DNA of 64,000 nucleotides from Bacteroidales bacterium (GTDB taxonomy: Bacteria > Bacteroidota > Bacteroidia > Bacteroidales > WCHB1-69): contig JAKSMG010000008.1 of the NCBI GenBank assembly GCA_024400755.1, forward strand, positions 16,218 to 80,217. Reading direction: 5' to 3'. Each line of letters starts with the position of its first letter. Positions within the stretch are counted from its first letter, which is position 1. This document shows, in pieces, positions 26,023 to 34,449 of the stretch. The position numbers and the translations under genes were made by a program. The notes beneath the pieces are model-generated. The model made no database searches, was not told the DNA's origin, and saw only the letters and a program-made list of their open reading frames with translations.

Positions 26023-26232
26023 ATGAAAAAAGCCATTGTTCTGTTTTTGGCCTTTTGCTTGGTGATTTGCATTTCTTCTTGCACGAAAAAATGCAAATGC
26101 TCTCTCTGGAAAAACGGCGGAACCGTTGAAAACGCCATCGACTTTGAAAGAGAATTAGATCAAGCCTACGACAATTGTTCTGCAATGAGCAATTTTGACG
26201 AAACCACCCAAACAGGTTTGAAATGTAAATAA
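26023..26232 (+). CDS. Small Cys-rich lipoprotein, member 3 of 3
   Basis: 69 residues: signal MKKAIVLFLAFCLVICISSC, then C-T-K-K-C-K-C, then an acidic mature part (VENAIDFERELDQAYDNCSAM) and a terminal GLKCK. It starts 11 bases after member 2 and converges on polA with eight bases between stops. Not recognised. Confidence 0.7.
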   Translation: MKKAIVLFLAFCLVICISSCTKKCKCSLWKNGGTVENAIDFERELDQAYDNCSAMSNFDETTQTGLKCK

Positions 26233-26240
26233 GCCAAAGC

Positions 26241-28934
26241 TTAGTGGGCTTCAAACCAGCTCACACCTTCATTGATATCCACATCTAACGGTACCGAAAG
26301 TTGTAAAGCACTGCTCATAATTTTCCGTACCGTGTTTTTTATCTGCTCAATTTCAGATTTACGTACTTCAAAGACCAATTCATCGTGGACCTGTAAGACC
26401 ATTTTGCAATCCAATTGCTGAGCTTTGATTTCGCGTGCAAGATTGACCATGGCAATTTTTATCATATCGGCAGCCGTACCTTGAATAGGCGCGTTAATGG
26501 CATTTCGTTCCGCCGCCTTACGCAAAATCGCATTGGCAGAATTGATGTCTTTAATATAACGACGACGTCCCAACAAGGTCTCTACGTAGCCGTTTTGACG
26601 TGCGAACTCCATCGTGTCCAACAAATATTGACTGATTTTTGGGAAACCGGCAAAATAATCCGTAATCAACTCCCGGGCTTCCTTTTGCGGAATATGCAGT
26701 CTTTCTGCCAAACCAAAAGCAGAAATGCCGTATAGAATACCAAAATTAACCGTCTTCGCATTGCGACGCATCGTACTTGTCACATCCTCTTCCGCCACTT
26801 TATATACGTGAGCAGCCATCGCCGCGTGAATATCCTTATGCTGACGGAATGTCTCAATCATTCGTTCATCACCGCAGACGTGTGCTACAATACGCAATTC
26901 TACCTGAGAATAATCCGCCGCCATCATTACATAATCCTCGTTGGAAGCCACAAAGGCCTTGCGGATATCCCTTCCTCGCTCGGTTCGAATCGGAATATTC
27001 TGCAAGTTTGGATTTACGGAACTCAATCGACCCGTGGAAGTCACCGTTTGCGTATAGGTGGTGTGGATACGCCCCGTCTTGGGATTGATTAACTGCGGCA
27101 AAGCATCAATGTATGTGGATTTCAACTTCGACAACTGGCGCCATTCCAAAATCAACGACACAATCGGATGCTTGTTCACCAACTTGTTCAAAACCTCTTC
27201 TCCTGTTTGATATTGCTTGGTTTTCGTCAACTTGGCATTTTCGATAATGCGCAGTTTCTCAAACAAAATCTCACCCATCTGCTTTGGCGAAGCAATATTG
27301 AATTTTTCGCCTGCCAAGGCATAGATATGCTCTTCCAAATCGGCCAAATCCTGTGCCAAAGTCAGTGAATTTTCTTGCAGTACGTGCTCATCCAACTTGA
27401 CCCCAGTATATTCCATATCTGCCAACACTTCTTCCAAAGGCATCTCCACATCATTGAACAAGGACATCAAATTATTATTGGTCAATTCGTTCAACAACAG
27501 CGGATACAGTTGGGCAAAAACTTCCACCCTTTCACACACGGCCAAATGAGAAGCGGCATTGTCTTCCATCAAAGAATAATTCAATAAATTCTCAGACAAA
27601 TTTTTCAATTTATGAGAATTCTCCGGCTGAATCAAATAATGGGCAATCTGCAAATCAAAAAAAGATGCTTTCGAATTTAATTTCAGTCCGTGAAAGAACT
27701 TAAAAGTAGGTTTCATTTCAAAAGAAACCACCAGATTTTCATTCTCGAATATATACTTCAGCAGATTTTTAAAACGGGTGGGCTCTTCCAACAAATGATA
27801 ATATATCGTATTTTGATTTTCAGCAAGTGCGAATCCCGCAATTTTATCATTGACCAACAGCCAATCGAAAAAGAAAGTAGCGTTGGGCTTGATTTCCAGC
27901 TCTTTCACATCAAAAAGCTGCACATAATTATGCGGCAAGGATTCAAAAGTCTTATAAACCGGCATCGTTACTTCCTCATTTTCTTCCACAGGAACAGGTG
28001 AAGCAAACAAATCGACTTGTGCGGGATCAGACTTTCCGATTTCTCCCGGATTCAACGACAAATCGGAAAACACCCGCTTGGACAAAGCCCTAAATTCCAA
28101 TTCTTCAAAAACGGCCTTCAATTTTTGAGGATTTGGACCGTCGTACTTCATAGTTTCAAAATCGCAAGTAATGGGAACATCTAAAATAATGGTTGCCAAC
28201 ATTTTAGACATCAAGGCCTGTTCTTGGTTGTCTATCAATGCCTGTTTCAATTTAGCATTAGCTACTTGGTCGATATGGGCATAAATATTTTCGATTGAGC
28301 CGAATTCTCCCACGAGTTTTTTGGCTTTCACCTCGCCCACTCCGGGAACGCCAGGAATATTATCGGAAGCGTCGCCCCACAAACCCAAGATATCGATAAG
28401 CTGCTCTGGTTTTTGGATGCCATATTTCTCACAAATGCCATCCACGCCCACCACCTGTGCCGGCTGACCGAACTTTGCCGGTTTATACATAAAGATATTA
28501 TCGGAAACCAGTTGTCCGTAATCCTTGTCGGAAGTCATCATATAAACCTGAAAACCCTCGATTTCTGCCCGTTTGGCCAGCGTTCCCACAATATCATCGG
28601 CTTCATAGCCGTCCAACATCACCATAGGAATGTTAAAGGCGTCAATAACCTTTTTGATATAGGGAATCGAATTGATAATGTCGTCGGGAGTCGCTTCACG
28701 ATTGGCCTTATAGGCGGCAAAATCGGCGTGACGTAGTGTCGGCGCACCCGTATCAAAAGCCACGGCGATATGCGTGGGTTGCTCTTGTCGCAGCACTTCA
28801 TACAAGGTGTTGGTAAAGCCCAAGGTTGCCGACGTGTTAACCCCCTTGGAGGTAATTCTGGGAGACTTGGCCATAGCATAGTAAGCTCTGTAAATCAAAG
28901 CCATGGCATCGAGAATAAACAGTTTTTTCTGCAT
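26241..28934 (-). CDS. polA: DNA polymerase I with a degenerate proofreading domain
   Basis: 897 residues. N-terminal 5' nuclease (LDAMALIYRAYYAM, AFDTGAPTLRH, KAYKANRE-like helix, DNIPGVPGVG helix-hairpin-helix) and a complete family-A polymerase: motif A DYSQVELR, motif B RRNAKTVNFGILYG, motif C QVHDELVFEV. The central 3'-5' exonuclease fold remains, but exo I DxE reads FFDWLLV, exo II has Thr where Asp is expected (EMKPTFKFF), and exo III has CERVE. Nick translation and primer removal should work; editing should not. It is preceded, 14 bases upstream, by a small membrane protein gene. Confidence 0.96.
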   Translation of the reverse strand: MQKKLFILDAMALIYRAYYAMAKSPRITSKGVNTSATLGFTNTLYEVLRQEQPTHIAVAFDTGAPTLRHADFAAYKANREATPDDIINSIPYIKKVIDAFNIPMVMLDGYEADDIVGTLAKRAEIEGFQVYMMTSDKDYGQLVSDNIFMYKPAKFGQPAQVVGVDGICEKYGIQKPEQLIDILGLWGDASDNIPGVPGVGEVKAKKLVGEFGSIENIYAHIDQVANAKLKQALIDNQEQALMSKMLATIILDVPITCDFETMKYDGPNPQKLKAVFEELEFRALSKRVFSDLSLNPGEIGKSDPAQVDLFASPVPVEENEEVTMPVYKTFESLPHNYVQLFDVKELEIKPNATFFFDWLLVNDKIAGFALAENQNTIYYHLLEEPTRFKNLLKYIFENENLVVSFEMKPTFKFFHGLKLNSKASFFDLQIAHYLIQPENSHKLKNLSENLLNYSLMEDNAASHLAVCERVEVFAQLYPLLLNELTNNNLMSLFNDVEMPLEEVLADMEYTGVKLDEHVLQENSLTLAQDLADLEEHIYALAGEKFNIASPKQMGEILFEKLRIIENAKLTKTKQYQTGEEVLNKLVNKHPIVSLILEWRQLSKLKSTYIDALPQLINPKTGRIHTTYTQTVTSTGRLSSVNPNLQNIPIRTERGRDIRKAFVASNEDYVMMAADYSQVELRIVAHVCGDERMIETFRQHKDIHAAMAAHVYKVAEEDVTSTMRRNAKTVNFGILYGISAFGLAERLHIPQKEARELITDYFAGFPKISQYLLDTMEFARQNGYVETLLGRRRYIKDINSANAILRKAAERNAINAPIQGTAADMIKIAMVNLAREIKAQQLDCKMVLQVHDELVFEVRKSEIEQIKNTVRKIMSSALQLSVPLDVDINEGVSWFEAH

Positions 28935-28948
28935 CGTGAAGAGATTAT

Positions 28949-29374
28949 TTATTTTGACAAAAATTCATTTAACTTCTCATAATCAGCATCGGATATTTCC
29001 GAGTGTTTAAACTTCGTGCTGAAGTTTTTGGTTTCATCCACCAAATGAATCCAGCCCTCATCTTCGCTCATTTCCACATTCGCCCTATAGCCATAGTAGG
29101 AAGAATCCTCCGATGACCAGACCGTCACATACCGATTAATGACAATTCTATCATCATAAAGCGAAATTTGCAACGGATATTTTGAAAACTTCTTTGACAT
29201 AAAAAAAATACCACCGAAGAATATCAGCATCAATATCAAATCCAGATACGATCTTAGTTGCAATGAAATCGTCAAAAAAATATTTAAGATGAACACCACG
29301 GCGTAAGTGATATAGAACGAACACGTCCAGATTTTGATTTTTCTTTGATTGATTTTAATGTGATACTTTTCCAT
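28949..29374 (-). CDS. Two-helix membrane protein, unknown function
   Basis: 141 residues: short basic N-terminus, two adjacent membrane helices (FYITYAVVFILNIFLTI and LDLILMLIFFGGIFFM), then a cytoplasmic beta-rich tail of about 75 residues (ISLYDDRIVINRYVTVW ... EGWIHLVDETKNF) with a PH-like look (YcxB/bPH-type). I would not name it beyond that. It is the promoter-proximal gene before polA. Confidence 0.65.
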   Translation of the reverse strand: MEKYHIKINQRKIKIWTCSFYITYAVVFILNIFLTISLQLRSYLDLILMLIFFGGIFFMSKKFSKYPLQISLYDDRIVINRYVTVWSSEDSSYYGYRANVEMSEDEGWIHLVDETKNFSTKFKHSEISDADYEKLNEFLSK

Positions 29375-29397
29375 AGTTCTAACATTTGATTTACGGG

Positions 29398-29405
29398 CAA
29401 AGATA
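29398..29405 (-). promoter_or_regulatory. -7 promoter element for the polA operon
   Basis: TATCTTTG, 24 bases ahead of the start at 29374. Confidence 0.6.
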
Positions 29406-29476
29406 CGAATTTTCGTTAAAAATTATCTATAACGCATAAAATTTATTTCAAGTTTAATATTTTAAGAAAAAAAATT

Positions 29477-29484
29477 TATATTTG
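29477..29484 (+). promoter_or_regulatory. -7 promoter element for the 1076-residue flavoprotein
   Basis: TATATTTG, with a 68-base A/T-rich leader before the ATG at 29553. Confidence 0.5.
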
Positions 29485-29552
29485 TAAAAATTTATTGCCA
29501 ATATTACAATATAATCTAACAATCTCAATTTCAATAAATTATCACAAAAATT

Positions 29553-32500
29553 ATGAATAAAATTGAACAACACCCTATTTTGGAGATTCCAAAATCGGAA
29601 AAAGTCATTTTTGAGTACAACGGTAAAAAGGTGGAGGGCTATAAGGGCTACACCATTGCCGCGGCTTTACATCAGGCAGGATTTCCCGTGCATAGCCACA
29701 GTTTGGACAAACGCGAACGCAGTTTAAATTGCGGCATTGGCAAGTGCGGTGCCTGCGAAATGTTGGTGGACGGTGTAGTACGGAGAATTTGTATCACCAA
29801 GGTGGACAATGTCAAAAAGGTGGAAGAAATTTCCCGCGGTTATTTTCCCAAAGCCACTCCTATTGACAAGGAACAAGAAATTAAAATTTACAAGACGCAA
29901 GTCGCCATTATCGGTGCAGGACCTGCGGGTTTGGCTTGTCGTGAACAACTCAACAAGTTGAACATTCCCAACATCGTCATTGACAACAACGACCGTGTTG
30001 GTGGACAATTCAATATGCAGACTCACCAATTTTTCTTCTTTGAAAAGGAACAGAAATATGGTGGAATGCGTGGTTTTGACATCGCCAAGACGCTGGCCGG
30101 CGAAGATCACTCCGGCATTATGCTGAGTTCTACCGTTTGGGACATTTTGGATGGCAAGCGTATTGCCGTCAAGAACATTGCCGACAACAGCATTTATTAT
30201 ATTGACGCGGAATATTTGATCGTGGCCACGGGTGCGGTACCATTCACTCCGGCTTTTGAGAACGATGACCTGCCCGGTGTTTACACAGCCGCCGTCGTGC
30301 AGAAGATGATGAACGTGGAACACACGCTCTTGGGAAAACGTATTTTGTCAGTTGGTGCAGGCAATATCGGCTACCTTACTTCTTACCAAGCCACACAGGC
30401 GGGCGCGGAAGTCGTGGCCATCATTGAAGCGATGGATCACGAAGGTGGTTTTCCAGTACAAGCCAACAGGGTTCGCCGACTGGGCATTCCTATCTATACT
30501 TCCCACGTACTGCTCAAAGCCATTCCCAACAGAGAACACACCGGCATTACGGGCGCTGTCATTGCCGAATGCAAGGATTTCAAGCCCGTCAAGGGAACGG
30601 AAAGAATCATTGAAGGCATTGACATCATCAACATCTGTACCGGCTTGATTCCAGACGACCAACTCTTGCGTAAAGGCAAGACCTTGTTTGGACTCAACTG
30701 TTTCGGCGTGGGTGATGCCATCCGCGTTGGTGAAGGCACCTGTGCCGTATTGAGAGGCAAGCAAGCCGCCTACGAAATCGCCCAGCAAATGGGTCAGCGC
30801 ATCAACTACGAAGAATACCTGTCCATTTCAAGAGACTACATTGATTCACAGCAACGCCCGGTCCGCGTTTTGGAAGAACGTCGCAAACCAAGTGAAGCCA
30901 GAATGAAAGAAAAGGGCTTCGTCATTGCCGACTGTCTCTACGGATTTGCCTGCAACCCTTGCACATTCTCTTGTCCGCAAGGTGCCATCAGCAAGCCCAC
31001 CACTTCTTCGGTGCCGATCATTGACTATAAAAAATGTATCGGCTGTATGAAGTGCGTTTCGCATTGCCCCGGCTTGGCCCTCTTTGGTTACAATCCAAGC
31101 AAGAATTGGCTGTTTTTACCTATCGAATATAAGGCATACGAAAATTCAGAAGTATTCTTGGTAAACGACAACGGCAAGATTATAGGTGAAGGTGTCATTG
31201 AAAAAATCACTGAAAATCCAAACAAGACCAATGTTGCACGTGTGAAAGCTCTCACCGTGGAAGGAGACGACATCACCAACGTCACCGGCCTCGTGCTGAA
31301 GGAAAAATATCCCAAAGAAATTGATGAAACTCCATTAAAATCATACAGAAAAGACAGCACTTACGTATGCCATTGCGATGACGTTAAGATTGACACCATC
31401 TTGGCTGCCGTCAAGGGCAAGAAAATCATCTCTGTTGACGAGTTGAAACACATTACCCGCATTGGTATGGGACCTTGCCGCGGCAAGCGTTGCATTCCAA
31501 GGGTAAAGCAATTGCTTCGCAGCTACGGCGTAGAAGTTGTTGGAGACGCCACGCCACGCGGACCTCTTTCCAACCAAATCAGCTTGGGAGAACTTTATCC
31601 GTCCAATAATCAAAAACTGATTACCGACATCAGCAATAAAGCGACCAAACGCGTGAAATGCGATGTCTTTGTCGCCGGCGGCGGCATCACGGGCAGTGCC
31701 TTGTTCAGATATTTTGCCGAAGCAGGCAAGAAAGTCGTTATGGCCAATGCCGACAGGGGTTCTTCCTGGAGAAACATCGGTGGTGGACGTCCTGCCTTCT
31801 CACTTCCTGAAATTTCCGACATTGCCAACCACAATTTAGCCATCTTCAAGCAATTGCAAAAAGCCACGAATATCAACTTCAAGCCCACGCGCTACGTTGG
31901 TTTTGCCCACGACAACGACACCTACAAGGCACTCGAAGCCTCTTTGGCCTGGTCTGACGGCTATATGGTAGATCGCAAGGATTTCCAAAAAGAAATCTCA
32001 CCCTATTTCAATCCTAAGAACAAAACCTACAAAGCGGCCTTAATCACCAACAACTGTTGGCAAGCCACTCCTGGACTGGTCATCAACTACATTAGGAACA
32101 TTGCCATTCAAAACGGTGGCACTTTGTTGGAAGACTGTCACTTATTGGAAGTTCAGAAATCCGCCAACGGATTTATCGCCCTGGTGCAAACCCACGACAA
32201 GCAATACGTGGAATACCACTGCGAACATTTTGTAAACGCCTTGGGCGCCAACGCCAGCAAGTTCGCTTCTCAACTGGGTTTGGAAATCGGCTTGTTCCCC
32301 ATTCGCCACCAAGCGTTCATCACCCGCCGACTTCCTTTGCTCGGCAAAGACGGCGATGCCTTGGATATGCTCATCGACAGAAGACATTACAAGGGCTTCA
32401 TAGCAGTTTATGGACAGCAGTTCGCCGAAACGGGACAAATCATCGGTTGTGCATCTCCAGCGGTTGACGCGATGGAAATGGGCAAGGAATTAAAATGCAA

Positions 32501-32783
32501 CTCCCAAGAATTCCTCGACATCTTCTCAGAAGTATTCACCGATTGGATTCCGCAATTGGCCACTGTCGGCTTCCAGGCCTTCTGGTCGGGATACTATACC
32601 GAACCACGCTACATTGTTGACCCCAAACACGGTTTGTTGGTGGGTATGCGTGGCCACGGCTTCATGATGGGTCAATATATGGCCAAGATGTATGTGGACA
32701 AATATATGGGCAAACGTGTTCCTTCCTACTTCTCCAGACTATCCTTAAACGGAGATGGTTTAAGCGAAAACGCATTTAAATAG
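29553..32783 (+). CDS. Fused multi-cofactor amine/amino-acid dehydrogenase (HcnABC / octopine-sarcosine oxidase-like)
   Basis: 1076 residues that join what are usually separate subunits. Residues 17-85: [2Fe-2S] ferredoxin (Cys60, 65, 68, 80). 115-400: FAD/NAD(P)H disulfide-reductase fold with GAGPAG at 121 and a second dinucleotide motif GAGNIG at 268. 461-505: two [4Fe-4S] sites (Cys467/470/474 and 495/498/501/505). 606-647: BFD-like [2Fe-2S] domain (Cys606, 608, 642, 647). 700-1060: DAO-type FAD domain with GGGITGS near 709. By analogy with HcnABC, octopine/nopaline oxidase and proline/hydroxyproline dehydrogenases, the DAO part oxidises an amino or hydroxy acid and electrons pass to the reductase part and a ferredoxin-like carrier. 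Substrate unknown. It is monocistronic with its own terminator. Confidence 0.88.
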   Translation: MNKIEQHPILEIPKSEKVIFEYNGKKVEGYKGYTIAAALHQAGFPVHSHSLDKRERSLNCGIGKCGACEMLVDGVVRRICITKVDNVKKVEEISRGYFPKATPIDKEQEIKIYKTQVAIIGAGPAGLACREQLNKLNIPNIVIDNNDRVGGQFNMQTHQFFFFEKEQKYGGMRGFDIAKTLAGEDHSGIMLSSTVWDILDGKRIAVKNIADNSIYYIDAEYLIVATGAVPFTPAFENDDLPGVYTAAVVQKMMNVEHTLLGKRILSVGAGNIGYLTSYQATQAGAEVVAIIEAMDHEGGFPVQANRVRRLGIPIYTSHVLLKAIPNREHTGITGAVIAECKDFKPVKGTERIIEGIDIINICTGLIPDDQLLRKGKTLFGLNCFGVGDAIRVGEGTCAVLRGKQAAYEIAQQMGQRINYEEYLSISRDYIDSQQRPVRVLEERRKPSEARMKEKGFVIADCLYGFACNPCTFSCPQGAISKPTTSSVPIIDYKKCIGCMKCVSHCPGLALFGYNPSKNWLFLPIEYKAYENSEVFLVNDNGKIIGEGVIEKITENPNKTNVARVKALTVEGDDITNVTGLVLKEKYPKEIDETPLKSYRKDSTYVCHCDDVKIDTILAAVKGKKIISVDELKHITRIGMGPCRGKRCIPRVKQLLRSYGVEVVGDATPRGPLSNQISLGELYPSNNQKLITDISNKATKRVKCDVFVAGGGITGSALFRYFAEAGKKVVMANADRGSSWRNIGGGRPAFSLPEISDIANHNLAIFKQLQKATNINFKPTRYVGFAHDNDTYKALEASLAWSDGYMVDRKDFQKEISPYFNPKNKTYKAALITNNCWQATPGLVINYIRNIAIQNGGTLLEDCHLLEVQKSANGFIALVQTHDKQYVEYHCEHFVNALGANASKFASQLGLEIGLFPIRHQAFITRRLPLLGKDGDALDMLIDRRHYKGFIAVYGQQFAETGQIIGCASPAVDAMEMGKELKCNSQEFLDIFSEVFTDWIPQLATVGFQAFWSGYYTEPRYIVDPKHGLLVGMRGHGFMMGQYMAKMYVDKYMGKRVPSYFSRLSLNGDGLSENAFK

Positions 32784-32802
32784 CAGTCTATTTATAAAAT
32801 TG

Positions 32803-32836
32803 AACGGGGAAAATGAGTTTCATTTTCCCCGTTTTT
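32803..32836 (+). terminator. Strong intrinsic terminator after the flavoprotein
   Basis: AACGGGGAAAATGA-GTT-TCATTTTCCCCGTT is a perfect 14-bp stem followed by TTTTG. Confidence 0.92.
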
Positions 32837-32839
32837 GTG

Positions 32840-32960
32840 AAGGGATTTCGCTGTTCCCTCCATACATCGGGAACAGCGGAATGGCGACGAAGCATAGCGC
32901 AGCGGAATCCCCACCCTAATTGTACATTGTAAATCGTTAATTGTAAATTGAAAAAGGGGC
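32840..32960. repeat. R1-like degenerate repeat and ATTGTAAAT-type repeat
   Basis: GCGGAATGGCGACGAAGCATAGCGCAGCGGAATCC is a variant of the R1 palindrome with CGGAAT arms. It is followed by CTAATTGTACATTGTAAATC and TTAATTGTAAATTG, strings also seen at 34230-34262. It lies immediately 3' of an Rpn gene. Confidence 0.55.
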
Positions 32961-33025
32961 TTCGCACGAAACCGCACAAAGCCCTTGTATGATTATTGTA
33001 AGTGGGTTGAAAGTTGTTCTAAATC

Positions 33026-33952
33026 CTAAGCCCTAAACCCTATACCTTTAATTTCCTCTTCCGTCAGACCAGTAAGTTCTGAAATTAAAGCACTGTCAAG
33101 CCCTTTAGACAACATATTACGGGCAATGAGTATTTTGCTTTGGGCTTCACCTTCTGCTCTGCCTTTTTCAATTCCCTTCTCAATTCCTTTCTCCATCCCG
33201 TCCTGAAACGCCTCATCACGAACCAGTTCCATGCCGCTCTGCACGTCGGCATAATCCCAAATGCTCTTCTTGTACTCGTCCTTTTCCATATCGCTGAATT
33301 TTTTGTAGTTGCAACGCCTGAACATCGTCTCGAAAAAGGAATTTCCGCTCGCCTGCTGCGGCAGCTCCGTCATCTTGCGCATGTTGTTGAACACGTGGGC
33401 CAAGATTTCCTGTTCCGTCTTCGGGACCTTCTTTTCGCGTGCAAAGATACCTAATTCTACGATACAAAACGTCGGGTTGTCGGAAATAATGTTGCCGAAG
33501 TCGTCCTTGTAGTTCACGAACCACACCTTTTCCCCACGTTTCAGGGCCAGTCTGTCGGGATGCTCCATAAGGCAGACCACGCACACCTTCGCAATATGGT
33601 ATTTTTTGTCCTTGACGGTGATGGAGTTGCTGATGAGGCGGCTGGCGTAGGCAAGGCCCCTTTCGATGGGAAAGCGCTGCCGAATCTTCTGCATCTCCAC
33701 CACGAAGTAGTCGTTGCGCTCGTTCTTGCACAGCACGTCGAACACCACCTTGCGGTCGTATTCGTCCAGTCCCACCACCTCGTTGGGAAGGTACTGCACT
33801 TCGGAAATCCTTCCAAATCGCTCCGACACGAAAAGGTTGAGCATATATTTCAGTTCCTCCTGGCAGCCGTCGAGGCCAAACACACGCTTAAAGCCAAAAT
33901 CGGACAGCGGATCAATGTAGCAAATCTGTTCATCAAAAATCTTTTCTTCCAT
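33026..33952 (-). CDS. Rpn-family recombination-promoting nuclease / putative transposase
   Basis: 308 residues. PD-(D/E)XK domain: DPLSDFGFKRVFG start, catalytic Asp in VVFDVLCKN, ExQ in FVVEMQKIRQ, then a LAYASRLISNS helix. The C-terminal tail has a Gly/Glu/Lys repeat (GMEKGIEKGIEKGRAEGE) and ends ISELTGLTEEEIKG. It belongs to the DpnII-like Rpn/PDDEXK_2 group. Full length with a -7 element. It is flanked on both sides by R1-like palindromes, unlike the copy at 16.8 kb. The G+C content of its core looks higher than that of neighbouring genes. Confidence 0.88.
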   Translation of the reverse strand: MEEKIFDEQICYIDPLSDFGFKRVFGLDGCQEELKYMLNLFVSERFGRISEVQYLPNEVVGLDEYDRKVVFDVLCKNERNDYFVVEMQKIRQRFPIERGLAYASRLISNSITVKDKKYHIAKVCVVCLMEHPDRLALKRGEKVWFVNYKDDFGNIISDNPTFCIVELGIFAREKKVPKTEQEILAHVFNNMRKMTELPQQASGNSFFETMFRRCNYKKFSDMEKDEYKKSIWDYADVQSGMELVRDEAFQDGMEKGIEKGIEKGRAEGEAQSKILIARNMLSKGLDSALISELTGLTEEEIKGIGFRA

Positions 33953-34014
33953 AAGTTCAATATTGATAATTAATATTGTAGAAAATAATAATTATTATTT
34001 TTATTATCACGTTG

Positions 34015-34022
34015 CAAAAATA
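34015..34022 (-). promoter_or_regulatory. -7 promoter element for the second Rpn gene
   Basis: TATTTTTG, about 62 bases ahead of the ATG at 33952. Confidence 0.55.
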
Positions 34023-34146
34023 AACATAAAAACAATACAATCATACCATTGTTGATAAATTTTTATTTTGCTAAAAATCAGATTTATAGGAAGTTAATAT
34101 TAACAAGCGAAAAATTGATTTGTTAAAATACGAACAACAAACGGCA

Positions 34147-34174
34147 GTAGAGACACGGCACGCCACGTCTCTAC
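34147..34174. repeat. Palindromic repeat R3, copy 1
   Basis: GTAGAGAC-AC-GGC-AC-GCC-AC-GTCTCTAC is a nested palindrome followed by AAAT. A second copy is at 63666-63691, and a fragment (GTAGAGACGC) lies at 34407. Confidence 0.75.
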
Positions 34175-34182
34175 AAATGCCT

Positions 34183-34262
34183 CCTCGCCATTCCGCAAGA
34201 CCGACGCAAAGCAGTCTCAGCGGAATCTCCACCTCAATTGCTCATTGCAAATTGTAAATTAC
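34183..34262. repeat. R1-like degenerate palindrome plus ATTGTAAAT repeat
   Basis: CGCCATTCCGC ... GCGGAATCTCCACC is a palindrome with GCGGAAT arms, then TCAATTGCTCATTGCAAATTGTAAATT. Same two elements in the same order as at 32868-32950, on the other side of the Rpn gene. Confidence 0.55.
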
Positions 34263-34282
34263 CCATTGCTCAGTGATGTGGC

Positions 34283-34404
34283 TTCTCTCCGAGAAGCTTG
34301 GATGGCCGAGCATTGTGTTACCCCACATCACGGACTTCACTTCGTTCGTCCTGATGTGGAGTTATGAAGATACGTTCTCCGAGAACGGAAATGGATGCCC
34401 GAGT
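34283..34404. repeat. Hairpin flanked by imperfect direct repeats
   Basis: Two imperfect direct copies (TCTCCGAGAA ... GGATGGCCGAG and TCTCCGAGAA ... GGATGCCCGAG) bracket a stem-loop, CCACATCA-c-GGAC ... GTCC-TGATGTGG (34323-34359). No gene is supported between 33953 and 34449; the short open frame here has no recognisable product. The layout could be the scar of a small mobile element. Confidence 0.5.
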
Positions 34405-34449
34405 AGTAGAGACGCAGCAACATTGCACTGGGCGGCACCAAACCCTCTC

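Noticed and set aside
29724-30788. Two antisense open frames (199 and 146 codons) within the flavoprotein gene
   Set aside because: Shadows of the plus-strand gene caused by codon bias; no independent support.
29553-32783. Assigning the flavoprotein as hydrogen cyanide synthase
   Set aside because: The domains match HcnABC, but so do several amine and imino-acid dehydrogenases, and the extra [4Fe-4S] pair is not part of HcnABC; a specific activity cannot be claimed.
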